Positions 9,366 to 19,755 of a stretch of 64,000 nt of DNA are shown here, one piece after another. Origin of the DNA: Ostreococcus mediterraneus (lineage: Eukaryota > Chlorophyta > Mamiellophyceae > Mamiellales > Bathycoccaceae); contig WMKK01000005.1 of assembly GCA_012295225.1 (NCBI GenBank), positions 6,958-70,957 on the forward strand, in the 5' to 3' direction. Below the pieces are notes generated by a model. That model worked only from the letters and a program-made list of their open reading frames with translations. It did not search any database and was not told where the DNA came from. Position 1 is the first letter of the stretch. Every line of letters begins with the position of its first letter. The position numbers and the translations under genes were made by a program.

Positions 9366-11003
9366 ATGGAGGCGCGCGAGGAGGCGCGCGAGGAGCCGAG
9401 GACGCCATCGACGTCCTCGGCATCGGCATCGGCAGCGTCAGCGTCCTCGGGTGAGGCTGCGAGCGAGACTGCGAACGCCGCCCCGGCGCCGGCGTCGGCG
9501 GGTGGGCATGATTTTCGCGCGCGTTACGATGCGATTCGCCAGGATGCGTGCGTGGTGACGTCGATTGAGATTCGCGGGAACGAGCGAACGAAGAGCGCGC
9601 TCATCGAGCGCGAGCTTCGTCGGGTGTACGAGGCGAAGACGTTGGATGGGATTAAAGATGCGTTATTTGAAGCTAATCGAGCGTTGTATGAGTATGGGAT
9701 ATTTAAAGACGTTGCTATGGTGATCGATGCCGATAGTGACCGCCGCGGCGAGCGAGCGTTGGGGGAAGGTGACGTTCCGGGGGCGAAGATTGTCGTCAAC
9801 GTCGAAGAGCGAGACGTGTTCAACTTTAAAGCCGGGACGTTCATGTCGAGACGGGGCGAGGGCGAGGCTGAAGCCGCGGTAGGATTGCGGAACCCGCTTG
9901 GGTTTGGTGAACGCGTAGAATTCGAAGTCGTTCGCGGCGTCGGGCAAAGCTCGACGTATGCTGCGCTTTGGGAACAACCCAAGGTGTTTGGGTCGGATGT
10001 CAACGCCGAAACGCGCGTGTTTCAGTCGCTCGAATGTTTTAAAAAACTGAGCTCGTTCGACGTAACCAGCCGCGGGGCGAGCTTGGGTCTGAGTGGTAGT
10101 GGCCCGGGCACGCTTGAGTACAACATTGCCTGGCGCGATGTGCAGGATCCCACGCGCTTGGCGTCGCGCGCCGTGCGTCGCCAACTCGGATACTCTTTGA
10201 AATCGTCGGTGTCTCACACGTACGTGAGCGACCATCTCGATCGACCGGTGCGACCGATGTCGGGATATTTGTGGAAAATTAGAAGTGAACTCGCGGGGAT
10301 CGGGTTGAGCGATCCAATGTCCACGAAATTTGTCAAGAGCGAAGTCACCGCGCACGCCGTGGAGACGCTAGACGCTTCGCGAGGAATCACCGCGTCAGTG
10401 TCTGGACGATTCGGACTCTTGCTTCCATTCGGGTCATCCGCACGCATGGCAGGTGGTGATGATACCAGTGGCGCACACGATAACTCCAGTGGTGGTGTGA
10501 GCTCATGCATCGCCGATCGATTCTTCCTCGGTGGCGTGGGGTGCTTGCGACAATTTGAAAACAATGGCGCCGGACCGAGCGACGAACGTCGCGCCTCGAG
10601 CAAGGACGCGTCGGTAGCGAAAGACGCTGATGGCACGCCGAGCGCGCCAGTCGAAATCATCACGCGTGATGCATTGGGAGGAGATTTCGTATGGAGCGCC
10701 ACAGCAGCGATTCAAATGGATGTCCCCGGGGAAAAGTTTGCCGCGATGCGCGAAGCGGGTATTCACTTTCACGCGTTTGTGAGCGCCGGCACGCTTCTAC
10801 CCGTTGGCTCTATCGCGGGTTCTCCGAAAGATGCGGCAAAGGTAATTCGCGACGCCACACGCGCATCCGTAGGCGTCGGTCTCGTTTGGCCTTTACCCGT
10901 GGGACAAATCGAGTTTAATTACGGTCGCGCGATTCGCGCCGGGGCGAGCGACCGCGTTCGCGATGGGGCACAATTCGGCATCGCCGCGCACGTGTCGCTT
11001 TAA
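9366..11003 (+). CDS. SAM50: SAM50/Omp85-family mitochondrial outer-membrane beta-barrel assembly protein
   Basis: Protein of 545 residues. After a low-complexity N-terminus (1-45) comes one POTRA-like domain (about 55-150), with VTSIEIRGNERTKSALIERE and YGIFKDVAMVIDA. The C-terminal two thirds form the Omp85 barrel ('bacterial surface antigen' domain), with DRFFLGGVGCLRQFE, the family's RFFLGG...RGF hallmark, and a final strand ending AQFGIAAHVSL. SAM50 (Tob55) inserts beta-barrel precursors into the mitochondrial outer membrane. A single POTRA and lack of an obvious plastid leader favour SAM50 over plastid OEP80 or TOC75. The Ser/Asp-rich insert around 360-420 is a surface loop with lineage-specific length. 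Confidence 0.9.
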   Translation: MEAREEAREEPRTPSTSSASASAASASSGEAASETANAAPAPASAGGHDFRARYDAIRQDACVVTSIEIRGNERTKSALIERELRRVYEAKTLDGIKDALFEANRALYEYGIFKDVAMVIDADSDRRGERALGEGDVPGAKIVVNVEERDVFNFKAGTFMSRRGEGEAEAAVGLRNPLGFGERVEFEVVRGVGQSSTYAALWEQPKVFGSDVNAETRVFQSLECFKKLSSFDVTSRGASLGLSGSGPGTLEYNIAWRDVQDPTRLASRAVRRQLGYSLKSSVSHTYVSDHLDRPVRPMSGYLWKIRSELAGIGLSDPMSTKFVKSEVTAHAVETLDASRGITASVSGRFGLLLPFGSSARMAGGDDTSGAHDNSSGGVSSCIADRFFLGGVGCLRQFENNGAGPSDERRASSKDASVAKDADGTPSAPVEIITRDALGGDFVWSATAAIQMDVPGEKFAAMREAGIHFHAFVSAGTLLPVGSIAGSPKDAAKVIRDATRASVGVGLVWPLPVGQIEFNYGRAIRAGASDRVRDGAQFGIAAHVSL

Positions 11004-11060
11004 TTAGATCCACCACCAAGTGGTAATGAATGCAATTCTTATTTCAAAACGATCAATCTT

Positions 11061-12050
11061 CTACGTTGATTCAGCGAGGCATTGCGTCGCCATCTCGAGT
11101 TCTTCAACGAGTTCCGCCGCGGATTCATCCATTAAACGTCGCGATCGGTCATCGATGGTCAACCCTTGCACGATGCTCCACTTGCCTCCAGAGCACGTTA
11201 CCGGATACGAGTACACGATGCCTTCGGGAATGCCGTAAGAGCCGTCAGAAACGACGCCCATGGACGTCGTCACGCCTTCTGCGGTGCCATTCAACCAATC
11301 GTACACGTGGTCGCAGACGGAGGAAGCCGCGCTCAACGCGCTCGACAGCTTTCTCGCCTCGATAATTGCCGCACCGCGCTTACGCACGACGTCCACAAAC
11401 TCGCCGTCTAAAAACACATCATCTGCAATCACCTCACGCGCGGGCTTACCACAAATCGTGGCGTGGTTCACGTCGGGATACTGCGAGCTCGAGTGATTGC
11501 CCCAAATAATCGCGTTGCGCACGTCGCGCGTCGGTGTGTTTGAGCGAAGCGCCAATTGCGCGAGCGCGCGGTTGTGATCCAATCTCGTCAAGCACGTGAT
11601 GTTTTCCTTTGGTATCCCAGGCGCAGAACGCATCAAAATTCCGGCGTTGGTATTCGCCGGATTTGCCACGACAACAATCTTCACCTCGGGCGACGCCTTG
11701 GTCGCCAACGCGCTCGCCTGCGCCTTGTAAATGGCGACATTCTTCCCCATGACATCTTTACGCTCCATGCCCTCTTTACGAGGAAACCCACCAACCATAA
11801 TCGCCACATCCACTCCATCACATGCCTCGTCCGCATCCACAAACGTCTCCACGCTCTCCACCAACTCGTACGCCGCGTCTTCCAGCTCCATCTTCACCCC
11901 ATCCAACGCCTTGGCTGCGGGCGCGATGTCGAGCAATCGCAGCTTCACCCGCGTGTCTCGCCCCGTGGCGTGTCCTCCGCACACCAACGGCGCTAACGCA
12001 TAGCCTATCTGCCCCGCCGCGCCCGTGATGAGCACCGTCGTCGTCTTCAT
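11061..12050 (-). CDS. NAD-dependent malate dehydrogenase, cytosolic type
   Basis: Oxidoreductase of 329 residues interconverting malate and oxaloacetate. The Rossmann glycine motif [11 protein letters not shown] is at 9-19. The substrate-binding arginines lie in [11 protein letters not shown], the catalytic Asp in LTRLDHNRA and the catalytic His in [11 protein letters not shown]. Length and sequence match the cytosolic plant/animal class. No transit peptide or C-terminal peroxisomal signal is visible (it ends CLAEST), which supports a cytosolic enzyme used in malate shuttles. It ends tail-to-tail with SAM50, the two stops about 57 bases apart. Confidence 0.96.
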   Translation of the reverse strand: MKTTTVLITGAAGQIGYALAPLVCGGHATGRDTRVKLRLLDIAPAAKALDGVKMELEDAAYELVESVETFVDADEACDGVDVAIMVGGFPRKEGMERKDVMGKNVAIYKAQASALATKASPEVKIVVVANPANTNAGILMRSAPGIPKENITCLTRLDHNRALAQLALRSNTPTRDVRNAIIWGNHSSSQYPDVNHATICGKPAREVIADDVFLDGEFVDVVRKRGAAIIEARKLSSALSAASSVCDHVYDWLNGTAEGVTTSMGVVSDGSYGIPEGIVYSYPVTCSGGKWSIVQGLTIDDRSRRLMDESAAELVEELEMATQCLAEST

Positions 12051-12515
12051 CGTCGTCGTCCTCTGGCGCAGGACGACCGACGGACGACGTCATCTATTTT
12101 ATTTAGGGTTTAGCGGGCTCGACCCACATCGTCGTTTCATTCGATGGCGATCACGCGCACTATGTATGTATGTATACGTGTACCGCACATACACCCTAAA
12201 ACCTAAAACCTAAAAACACGACGCACGACGCGCGCACGACGGGAACACGGGCAGGCCCGAAACGGCAACACCAGGCGCCGAGGCGCCGAGGCGCGCGCGA
12301 AGCGTCGTCGTCGTCGTCGTGTTCGTCGTCGTCGTCGTGTTCGTGTTCGTCGTCGTCGTCGTGTGACGCGCGTGACGACGAAGACGGAGGCGAGGACGAC
12401 GCGTGGGCGGTGTGTTCGGGCTCAATCCCGAGAATCCCACGTCAGCGTGCACTGGATCATCGCGCGTGCGCGTGCGTGCGCGTGCGCGTGCGCGTGCGCG
12501 TGAGCGAAGAGTTCG
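12051..12515. promoter_or_regulatory. divergent promoter region with telomere-like boxes and microsatellites
   Basis: About 465 bases between malate dehydrogenase and the next gene, which face apart. TTTAGGGTTTAG at 12102-12113 matches the plant telo-box. A reversed run, CCCTAAAACCTAAAACC and continuation, lies at 12194-12215. A (CGT)n/TTCGTCG microsatellite fills about 12303-12362, and a GTGCGC run lies near 12465-12500. No gene is supported. Confidence 0.5.
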
Positions 12516-14780
12516 ATGACGACGACGACGAGGACGACGCGGAGGACGAGGGCGAGGAGTGGAGGCGATGGGTCGAGGCGACGCGCGGCGTCGAGGTCGA
12601 CGTCGCGCGGCGGAGGGGCGAGACGACGAGGCGACGCGGAGGATAAAGGGAAGGCTCACACAAATACGCGCGGTCGCGGGGAAGTTGGGAAAGATGTAGA
12701 TGATCGTGCGACTGTGCGCGCGAGCGGTAGCGAGTGGCGCACGAGGGATGACGGCACGCGCGCGAGCGGAGCGCCCAAGCGTTTTCTCAAACCTGAGCAG
12801 GTGGATGAGTACTTGACTTTGCGACGAGAATCCGAGAGGGAAAGGATGCGCGATAACAAGGATGGGATAATGGATAGTATTTTCGCGTTTTTCAAACGAG
12901 AGCACCGTCACGTGTCGCGAGTTGCGGGGGCGTCGTCTCGAAATCTCAATCACTTCGTGAACGCGCGGAGACTCGCCCTCATGGCGTACATTATTTTCTC
13001 CCTCGTTCTTGAGAACTTCTTAATGCTACGAGGTGTTCAAGTAGAGTCGACAGGACCGAATGAGCCAGTGAAGTGGCAGCGTCTGAGTGATGCGGACGAT
13101 CCAAAACTTTTCGTCCGAGGTTTGTACACGCGATACGTGCCATTGGCGATTTTCATCGACGTCGTTGTGCTCGCTCAGTTTGTTTGCGTCGATGCGGGTG
13201 GTAGACAAATAGCATGGTTGGAGGATGTTGGATTCATACTGCGACATTTACTCAAGTCGATTATGCGTCACCCCGCTATGACTCTACGAATCGTTGGGTA
13301 CACGCATCCTGGTCATACGTTTGGGGCAAAGCAAATCGTCGTGCTGCTCGCCGGGCCGACATTTGTGATGAATCGTCTCAAGTTGTTTGAAAATTTCACG
13401 TCACAATTCATTGTGTCACTCATCAACTTTATCATTTACCCAATATATTCGGTATTCTTGTCGGATACGCTGCCCGTATACACCTCATATGGGCGCTCAC
13501 ACGTGTCCCTCAAAGGATGGGCCGTGGTAACGTTCATGAGCCCAGCGTGTTGGGTTTTTGCGGCGGCGAAAGAATATGTATTTAACGGTAGCGAACGAGG
13601 CCGACGGGCGTTATTCCATGCTCATGCGCTGGATGGATTCAGCCTTTATGGATGCTGGGCATCACGCCTACTTTGTGGCGAGGACTCGAGTAGGGCGAGA
13701 TGCACAAACCAAATTAGCGTCTCGTGCGATCAAATTGCCAGCGCATTTGAGACAACCGAAGCAGCGTTGATGACGGACTTACACGGGGCGCGTATTAGAA
13801 TTTCCGCTGAAAATCCATCTACTGGTTCAACGAACTCGGTTCTTAGTCTAATATGGCGAGTCTTGGGACGCCGAAAGACATCGTATCAGCACAGCTTATT
13901 ACTACGCAACGCCGCAACGTGTTACAGTGCGAACGTGCTTCGCATTTTCAAGGACAAGCCAAAGGTATACATGGATCTAGATTCTGACGAAATCTGGGCT
14001 TGGACAACCAGTCGTGATGCCCACAAGGACTCCGCGAGTAGACTGCGAAGAGTATATGACGGCTTGGATGCGTTTAATCATGCCTGCCAAGTTGCTACCA
14101 AGGTGCAACTGCGGGTTGATACTCCTCTTCTTGTAGAGTATTTCGCTCGCGTCAATGGCCCGCTTAAAGTTATACGAACAAGAGAGCGTGCAGCTAGCTC
14201 TCACAAGTCTGCGGTATGTTACTCGAACATGATTGCCATTGTGACGGGCTCTGTCCACTCCATTCACCTCTACGGACGCGGGTTTCACCGTTCAAGAGTG
14301 TACGTTCGGGTTGGAAGTAGCTCGTTCCCGGTGGAATCGTCTTCGGCGCGGAGAATGCAACATCTTGATATCATCACGCCGCATGTAGAGTACGCGCTGA
14401 GTGACACTGCGATCACTCGTGATGCGGCGTCAGCATCAATTGACCAGGAACCACTCGAGCACACGTCTTTTATTTTGGGCACGTCTTCATGCAGCGTTGA
14501 TTGCGTCGGGCACCTGGTCATACAAATTATTGGCGAATGCATGTCTTTTGGATTTCCAATCATAGCTACAAACGACTTGGACGTAAAGAATGAGCTGAAC
14601 GATCGTTTTAGTTGCGTGCATCTGAGTGATTCCACAACTCTGTTTTTGCACGCAGTTGGCCGGGCGCTTGCACATAGCGCATCACCTTCAACAACTCGCT
14701 TTCTGTCTCATGTGGCGTTTGACAACGACTTGCCGCGTTTAGGCGCTACGTTGCGCGACATGGCTGACGCGCACCTTTAA
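12516..14780 (+). CDS. multi-span membrane protein of unknown function
   Basis: Protein of 754 residues, not recognised. The Arg/Thr/Gly-rich N-terminus (1-80) comes from microsatellite-like DNA and may not all be translated; a start at an internal Met near residue 110 is possible. Hydrophobic segments are visible at about 150-172, 208-228, 265-285, 300-322 and 335-352. They are followed by a soluble C-terminal half with no clear motif. The topology, membrane first and a long soluble tail, is like several nuclear-envelope and ER proteins, but I cannot place it in a family. Base composition in 13000-14780 looks less GC-rich than its neighbours. The gene ends about 190 bases from the convergent TBCD gene. 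Confidence 0.7.
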   Translation: MTTTTRTTRRTRARSGGDGSRRRAASRSTSRGGGARRRGDAEDKGKAHTNTRGRGEVGKDVDDRATVRASGSEWRTRDDGTRASGAPKRFLKPEQVDEYLTLRRESERERMRDNKDGIMDSIFAFFKREHRHVSRVAGASSRNLNHFVNARRLALMAYIIFSLVLENFLMLRGVQVESTGPNEPVKWQRLSDADDPKLFVRGLYTRYVPLAIFIDVVVLAQFVCVDAGGRQIAWLEDVGFILRHLLKSIMRHPAMTLRIVGYTHPGHTFGAKQIVVLLAGPTFVMNRLKLFENFTSQFIVSLINFIIYPIYSVFLSDTLPVYTSYGRSHVSLKGWAVVTFMSPACWVFAAAKEYVFNGSERGRRALFHAHALDGFSLYGCWASRLLCGEDSSRARCTNQISVSCDQIASAFETTEAALMTDLHGARIRISAENPSTGSTNSVLSLIWRVLGRRKTSYQHSLLLRNAATCYSANVLRIFKDKPKVYMDLDSDEIWAWTTSRDAHKDSASRLRRVYDGLDAFNHACQVATKVQLRVDTPLLVEYFARVNGPLKVIRTRERAASSHKSAVCYSNMIAIVTGSVHSIHLYGRGFHRSRVYVRVGSSSFPVESSSARRMQHLDIITPHVEYALSDTAITRDAASASIDQEPLEHTSFILGTSSCSVDCVGHLVIQIIGECMSFGFPIIATNDLDVKNELNDRFSCVHLSDSTTLFLHAVGRALAHSASPSTTRFLSHVAFDNDLPRLGATLRDMADAHL

Positions 14781-14968
14781 AGAATCAACGTAACAGTACC
14801 AAAGTTAGCACTTATTTATTTCCCTCTACCGGTACTCTACCGTAGCATTTTAACACTTTATTTACTTACAGCATATAGATACAATCGATATGTTTACAAT
14901 CAACGCCGCGCACTCATCTGTGCTCTAGAAACTGAGAGTTTAATCTACGAACTGATCATCTACAGTGG

Positions 14969-17900
14969 TTAGTATCCCGCGTTTTCAACGAGGGAGGCGT
15001 ACGTGCTGTGTTCATCCAATACGTTCACATGATGTTGAATGGATGCTGACGCCTTGATATCTTTAAGCACGAATGCCGGCAAATCAAGCTGCAAAAGCTT
15101 GTATAGCTCTATACGTATGTTCTTCGTTGCACTCGGTGGGACGTCCCATGAATTCGATACCAGGAGCTCGCTTGCACGCTCATCGTCGCCGCTTGGTTCA
15201 TCGAGAGCGATCAGACCCATGTACATTTGCTCTGCAGCTTCACGGCGGACGCGAGGATATCTATTCACCATGAGCGCTAGCAATCCAGTGGCTGATGATT
15301 TATGCACGTCCTCTGCTTGTGCGCGTATAAAATGCGCCAAGCATGAAGCACCTACAGTCAGTTTTGAAATCTCACGACTTGAATAACATTCGCTGCGAAT
15401 GCTTTCCACCAGTGCTAGGGCAATCTCGTGCGATTGGGGTAAGCAGCCACGAGAGATTAAAAAGTCACATACGCGTAACGTTGGTAGTGTAAGACGGTCG
15501 TTGTGCTTACTTTCCGTCATCACACGCACGAGGGAATAAATCACGACGTTTGCAACATTTGGTGAATCGCTCATGGCGCTCACGAGCGCGTTTGACGAAA
15601 AGTGGGCTAAACCGTCAGCGATACCCCCGGCACTCACAAACCAACCGTTAAGAATGTCAAATGCATACGCGCTTTCTTTGAGCAATGGTGCGGCAATCGC
15701 ATCGAAGATAACCATCGGTCGAGATGCGTCTGGAACGCGCTCGAGCGATTCAGGTACAATGGAGCACAGAGTCTGGAACGCGACGCAGTTATCGAGAGCA
15801 GCGAGTGGCATTACGCCAACGTTTGCCACTCGTAACGCGCCAAGTTTGTTCACTTCACCTCCGCGTACAAAAAGCACTAACACTCGCATCGCCTGGATTC
15901 GAGTGCGATCAATCTTTTCAGCACATTGCTTCAAAATACTTGAAAACATGCGCGTCGTGCGCACATCATCTAACGGCGTCCCTGAAATGAACTTTTGCAT
16001 AGCCGCAACGACGAGCGGCAAACTCCCCATCGCCGCTTCTCGAACCCATGAACCGACGTCGCCACGATTGTCAACGCTGTAGTCCAACATACAATCAAGC
16101 AACGCATCGATAACGCGTGTGGCAATAGATATCAACACTGCCTTTTCCCCATCTCGAGTGGACTGCAAATTGAGCAGCGTGATTGCCAATTCGGTGAGGC
16201 TCATGGTCGCATTGACGCGTGTTTCAGCATCTCTCATTTCAGCGTCCAACTCAGGGATTGTAGCCGAAATAAGTGCGTTCAGTGCGATACTCCACGCCGG
16301 TGTGCCACCCTCGACTGGAGCGAACAACATTCGTTCAGGCAACGCGCCCAACAGTAAAGCCGATCCGCGGCGAATAACACCCAGTGGTTCCTTAGTAATG
16401 ATTTTTGAGTGCACAGCGAGAACTCTGGAGACACCTATATCGGCAACATCGTCATTCTCATTGTAATATGCATGTGCATACGCAGTGATAGCATTCGCCG
16501 CCGCGATTTGAATGTCAACATTAGAGCATCTAAGGCTCTCTTCCGCGGAAGAGAGAAGAATTTCACGCGTCGAATGGTCTACGGGCATCAATCGAGCGCT
16601 TTTGGCAATGCATTCAATCAGCCTACAAGTTGCCCCTCGCATGAGCTCGCTTCCTTTTCCTCGAAACAACTTGTGACGCTGGATGTTTGGTATGACGTCT
16701 GCGACTTTTTTGCGCGCCTCCAAACACGGCGTCAAATTCGCTCGATTCGCCACCAGAATCATCTCGCCGATAGCCAAAATAGCGCCATGACGCGTGGGTA
16801 AATCAGAATGGCACGCTCGATCGAGGACGGTTGGTAAACCAATGTCTAAAATCCAATGCGGATCTAAATCTCCTAAAACACCGACTGTTTGTGTGGCCAG
16901 CGAGCGGCTTGAGCGTTCCCAATGCGTCAGCTTTGCATCAAGAATGTGCTCCAGCATCGGTACTCTGTACTCGTCAAAACGACAAATGTACGGTGCAACA
17001 GTAAGCGACGCGTGCACCTTTGCACCCAGAGAAAAATAATCCGCAACGGTAACGATATCGATGCCATGTGGAAACTGGCCGAGTCGACCAACGGATTCTT
17101 GAAACGCCGCCGATGCCGCTCGCCGACAGTTCACCTCGCGATCAAAACATGCAACCATAAGAAGCGTCGGGGCTATTTCGTTGACGTAAGGTGCGAATAC
17201 GTCTGGGGCATATGCACGTGCAAATGCCCAGCATACATAACACGCTGCGTCTCTCACGTGCGACCCGACAGAATGAGGCCCACGGCGCACGTCGTAAGTC
17301 AACGCTTCAACGACGAGAGGAATGGTCTCCGCAAGCCGCGATGGAAGTAGCAATCCTCGGCGCGCGAGTTCAGCGAGCGCGAGGCACGCGCCATGCCAAG
17401 TAGAATCGCTTTCAGTGATTGATAAACACTCCAAAACGGCGCCTACGACTTCGTCGCCAAAATCACGAGGAAGTCTTGAAGCAATGCGCCCGAGACCCTT
17501 CGCCGCGCTCCATCGGACAACCGTATCTGTATCACGCAAACCTACTAGAAACATCTCCACAATGTCGTCTACTGCTTCATCGACAAAGTCCGAGTCCCCT
17601 TGAGACGCCAAGCCCGATGCAATGGATGTGGATGTCTGTGAGTTGGCAGCGGCGCCATCGCTATTCGGCTTGTTCTCAGCGCTTATTAAATTATCTTGCA
17701 AACATCTTGAACCTCTGTTGTATCGCCATGACACCACACGCGGTTTCATAAACACTAAGCCGACTCGCGTGGCAAGTTTGACACTGAGTTGTCGAACTAA
17801 AGTAGAACTCTTGGCGTATTCAGATTGAAATGTTTCGCTCGCGTCTCGCCACGTGCGCTCGGCGTGCGCGAGCAATACGTCTCTCGCGCCACTTTTATAA

Positions 17901-18570
17901 ATACCCGCCAAAGCTCGCAGAACGCCAGGTATTAGAAAACTAAGCTCTTGTCTATCGTTCGAAATAAGTCCTTTGAGCGCGCGGCCGGCCCAGTCGAAAA
18001 ACGAAATCAAAGCCTCGGACATGTCTGGTCGAGTCAACAATTTCGCCAACGTCGCCGCCGCCGCGTCGCGCGTCGCGCCCGAATCGCCCAAGCATCTTTT
18101 ACATTCCGTCACGAGCTCGCGCACGACGAGCGGAACTGCATCATGCTCACTCGCCACCGTCACGCTCGTCGCACTGTCGATCGACACTAAATCAAACGGC
18201 GTCAATGCGAGCATCGAAATCCAGGACAACACCACGCGCCGCGTCTCCCATCCAACCGCCGACGCCTCCGTCGACGTCCACGCTAACAATTTAACCGCCG
18301 GTTCTAAATCACGCGCGGCGTTTGGATAAAACCTAATGCACGTCTTCCACCCACGAACGCTCGATAGCGCATCAAGAATCACACACGCTCGACCAAGTCG
18401 CCTACTCGAATACAAACACCGCCGTTCGCGCTCGCCTCCGCGCCGCGCTTCCCGTTCCAACACATCCACCGCCAGCGGCGTAATCAGCGCCTCCAACAAC
18501 GGATCCAATAACGTCGCTTGTTCTCTATACATCTCAATCGTTCCTATAAACATCCTCATCATCTCACCAA

Positions 18571-18608
<38 letters not shown>

Positions 18609-18760
18609 ACGTCGTCATCGCGTCTCCCGTCGCGAGTCAACGCGCGCACGACGCCGAGCAACCTCGCCCGAACGTCCTCGCGCACGAACGACACCGCCGC
18701 GCGCGCCTCCGCGTCGATGTCGCCACTGTCGTCGTCGTCACCATCCCCGATCGTCGTCAT
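14969..18760 (-). CDS. TBCD: tubulin-folding cofactor D
   Basis: HEAT-repeat protein of 1263 residues, the normal size for cofactor D, which captures beta-tubulin and assembles alpha/beta dimers with cofactors C and E. An acidic run (about 50-65) is encoded by a CGT microsatellite. Diagnostic stretches include VVRWSAAKGLGRIASRLP, WHGACLALAELARRGLL, HVRDAACYVCWAFARAY and NCRRAASAAFQESVGR. The last 300 residues hold the C-terminal cofactor D region. The start at 18760 (MTTIGDGDDDD) is chosen because the 100 in-frame residues upstream are translated from the palindrome-rich promoter. It is head-to-head with the BET1 gene. Confidence 0.94.
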
Positions 18761-18841
18761 CGCCAGCGACGCTCCGTCGCGCGCGCGACGGTGCGGCGTC
18801 GGCCGCGGCGTCGCTTTGACGCTCGATGCGTGGGCGTGCGT

Positions 18842-18907
18842 GTGTACCCCCGGTACACCACTGTGTATGTACCCCGGTACACCACTGTGTGTGTACCCCC
18901 GGTACAC
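18842..18907. repeat. three tandem palindromes GTGTACC-CCC-GGTACAC in the TBCD/BET1 promoter
   Basis: Perfect palindromic copies lie at 18842-18858 and 18891-18907 (GTGTACCCCCGGTACAC), with a shorter one (TGTACCCCGGTACA) at 18868-18881. The GTAC cores are spaced 25 and 24 bases apart, so they fall at nearly regular intervals, between TBCD (start 18760) and BET1 (start 19037). Such an arrangement suggests sites for a dimeric transcription factor shared by both genes; the factor is unknown. Confidence 0.75.
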
Positions 18908-19036
18908 GCATCGGTCGAGCCCCGGTCGTGGGACGACGCCGACCGACGAGGCGATGGATGCGCCGGTGCGGCGGTGCGCGAGAGCGCGACGGGTGATCGC
19001 AGAGGACGACATCGCGCCGACGCCGCCGCGGTGAGG

Positions 19037-19583
19037 ATGAGTTATACCAGGTACGCGCACGCGTGAGGGTGACGACGACGGTGGGCGACGGGGCGCGCGC
19101 GCGCGCGGAGTTGCGTTGACGTTGGCATTCGGCGCGAGGCGTGGATGTGATTATGATTTCGTGTGCGATGTGTGCGTGCGCGTGGCGTGGGGTGGGGTGC
19201 GTGATGACGCCATGGTGCGCGTGATGATGCACGACTGGTGGTGACTGACGAACGGGTGCGCGCGCGCTGACGGCGGTGGTTGGGGTAGGAATTCGAGCTC
19301 GCAGATTGATGGCTTGGAGCGCGAGAACGACCGGTCGATCTCGCACATGAGCGATCGCGTTTCGGCGTTGAAGCAGATAACGGTGGATATTCACGATGAA
19401 GTTGAGGGACATCATCGGTTAATTAATGATACGTCGGATGATATGGCGAGAATGAAGACGGCGTTGCGCGAATCCGCGATGGCGTTTCAGCAGGTGATTG
19501 ACAACGCGCGAAAGGCGGGGTACTTTTGGAAAGTCGTGGGAGGCATGGTGTTTGGGTTTTTCTTCTTGCGATGGCTTTTGTGA
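19037..19583 (+). CDS. BET1-like Qc-SNARE (two exons)
   Basis: ER-Golgi SNARE of 102 residues. The model joins a 14-base first exon (19037-19050, ATGAGTTATACCAG) to 19289-19583. The intron begins GTACGC, holds CTGAC at 19245-19249 and 19267-19271, and ends GGGGTAG. The join gives MSYTRNSSSQIDGLEREND with correct phase. The SNARE helix (about 20-82) contains RVSALKQITVDIHDEVEGHH and a C-terminal anchor (about 84-102). The central layer position is His (EVEGHH) where most Qc-SNAREs have Gln; plant BET11/BET12 proteins, as I recall, also have His there. An alternative acceptor 9 bases downstream is also in frame. Confidence 0.82.
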
Positions 19584-19755
19584 GTTTTGTGATTTCGAGC
19601 AGCACCAAAGTTTAGCCTAGCTTGGTGGCGCGCACGTTTGTAATATGTAGTAATGTTTCTCGCGCCGACAACCAACCTCATTCGTCGCCTCCTCCCGTTT
19701 CTTTTCGCCGCCGCTGGTTGTGTTTTTCGGCGAGACGCCGCGCCGAAGCGTAATT

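Noticed and set aside
12410-12646. Acidic frame (SEEFDDDDDEDDAEDEGEEW) overlapping the start of the membrane-protein gene
   Set aside because: A microsatellite reads as Asp/Glu in this frame and Thr/Arg in the other; it stops at 12646 with no clear splice into the long frame.
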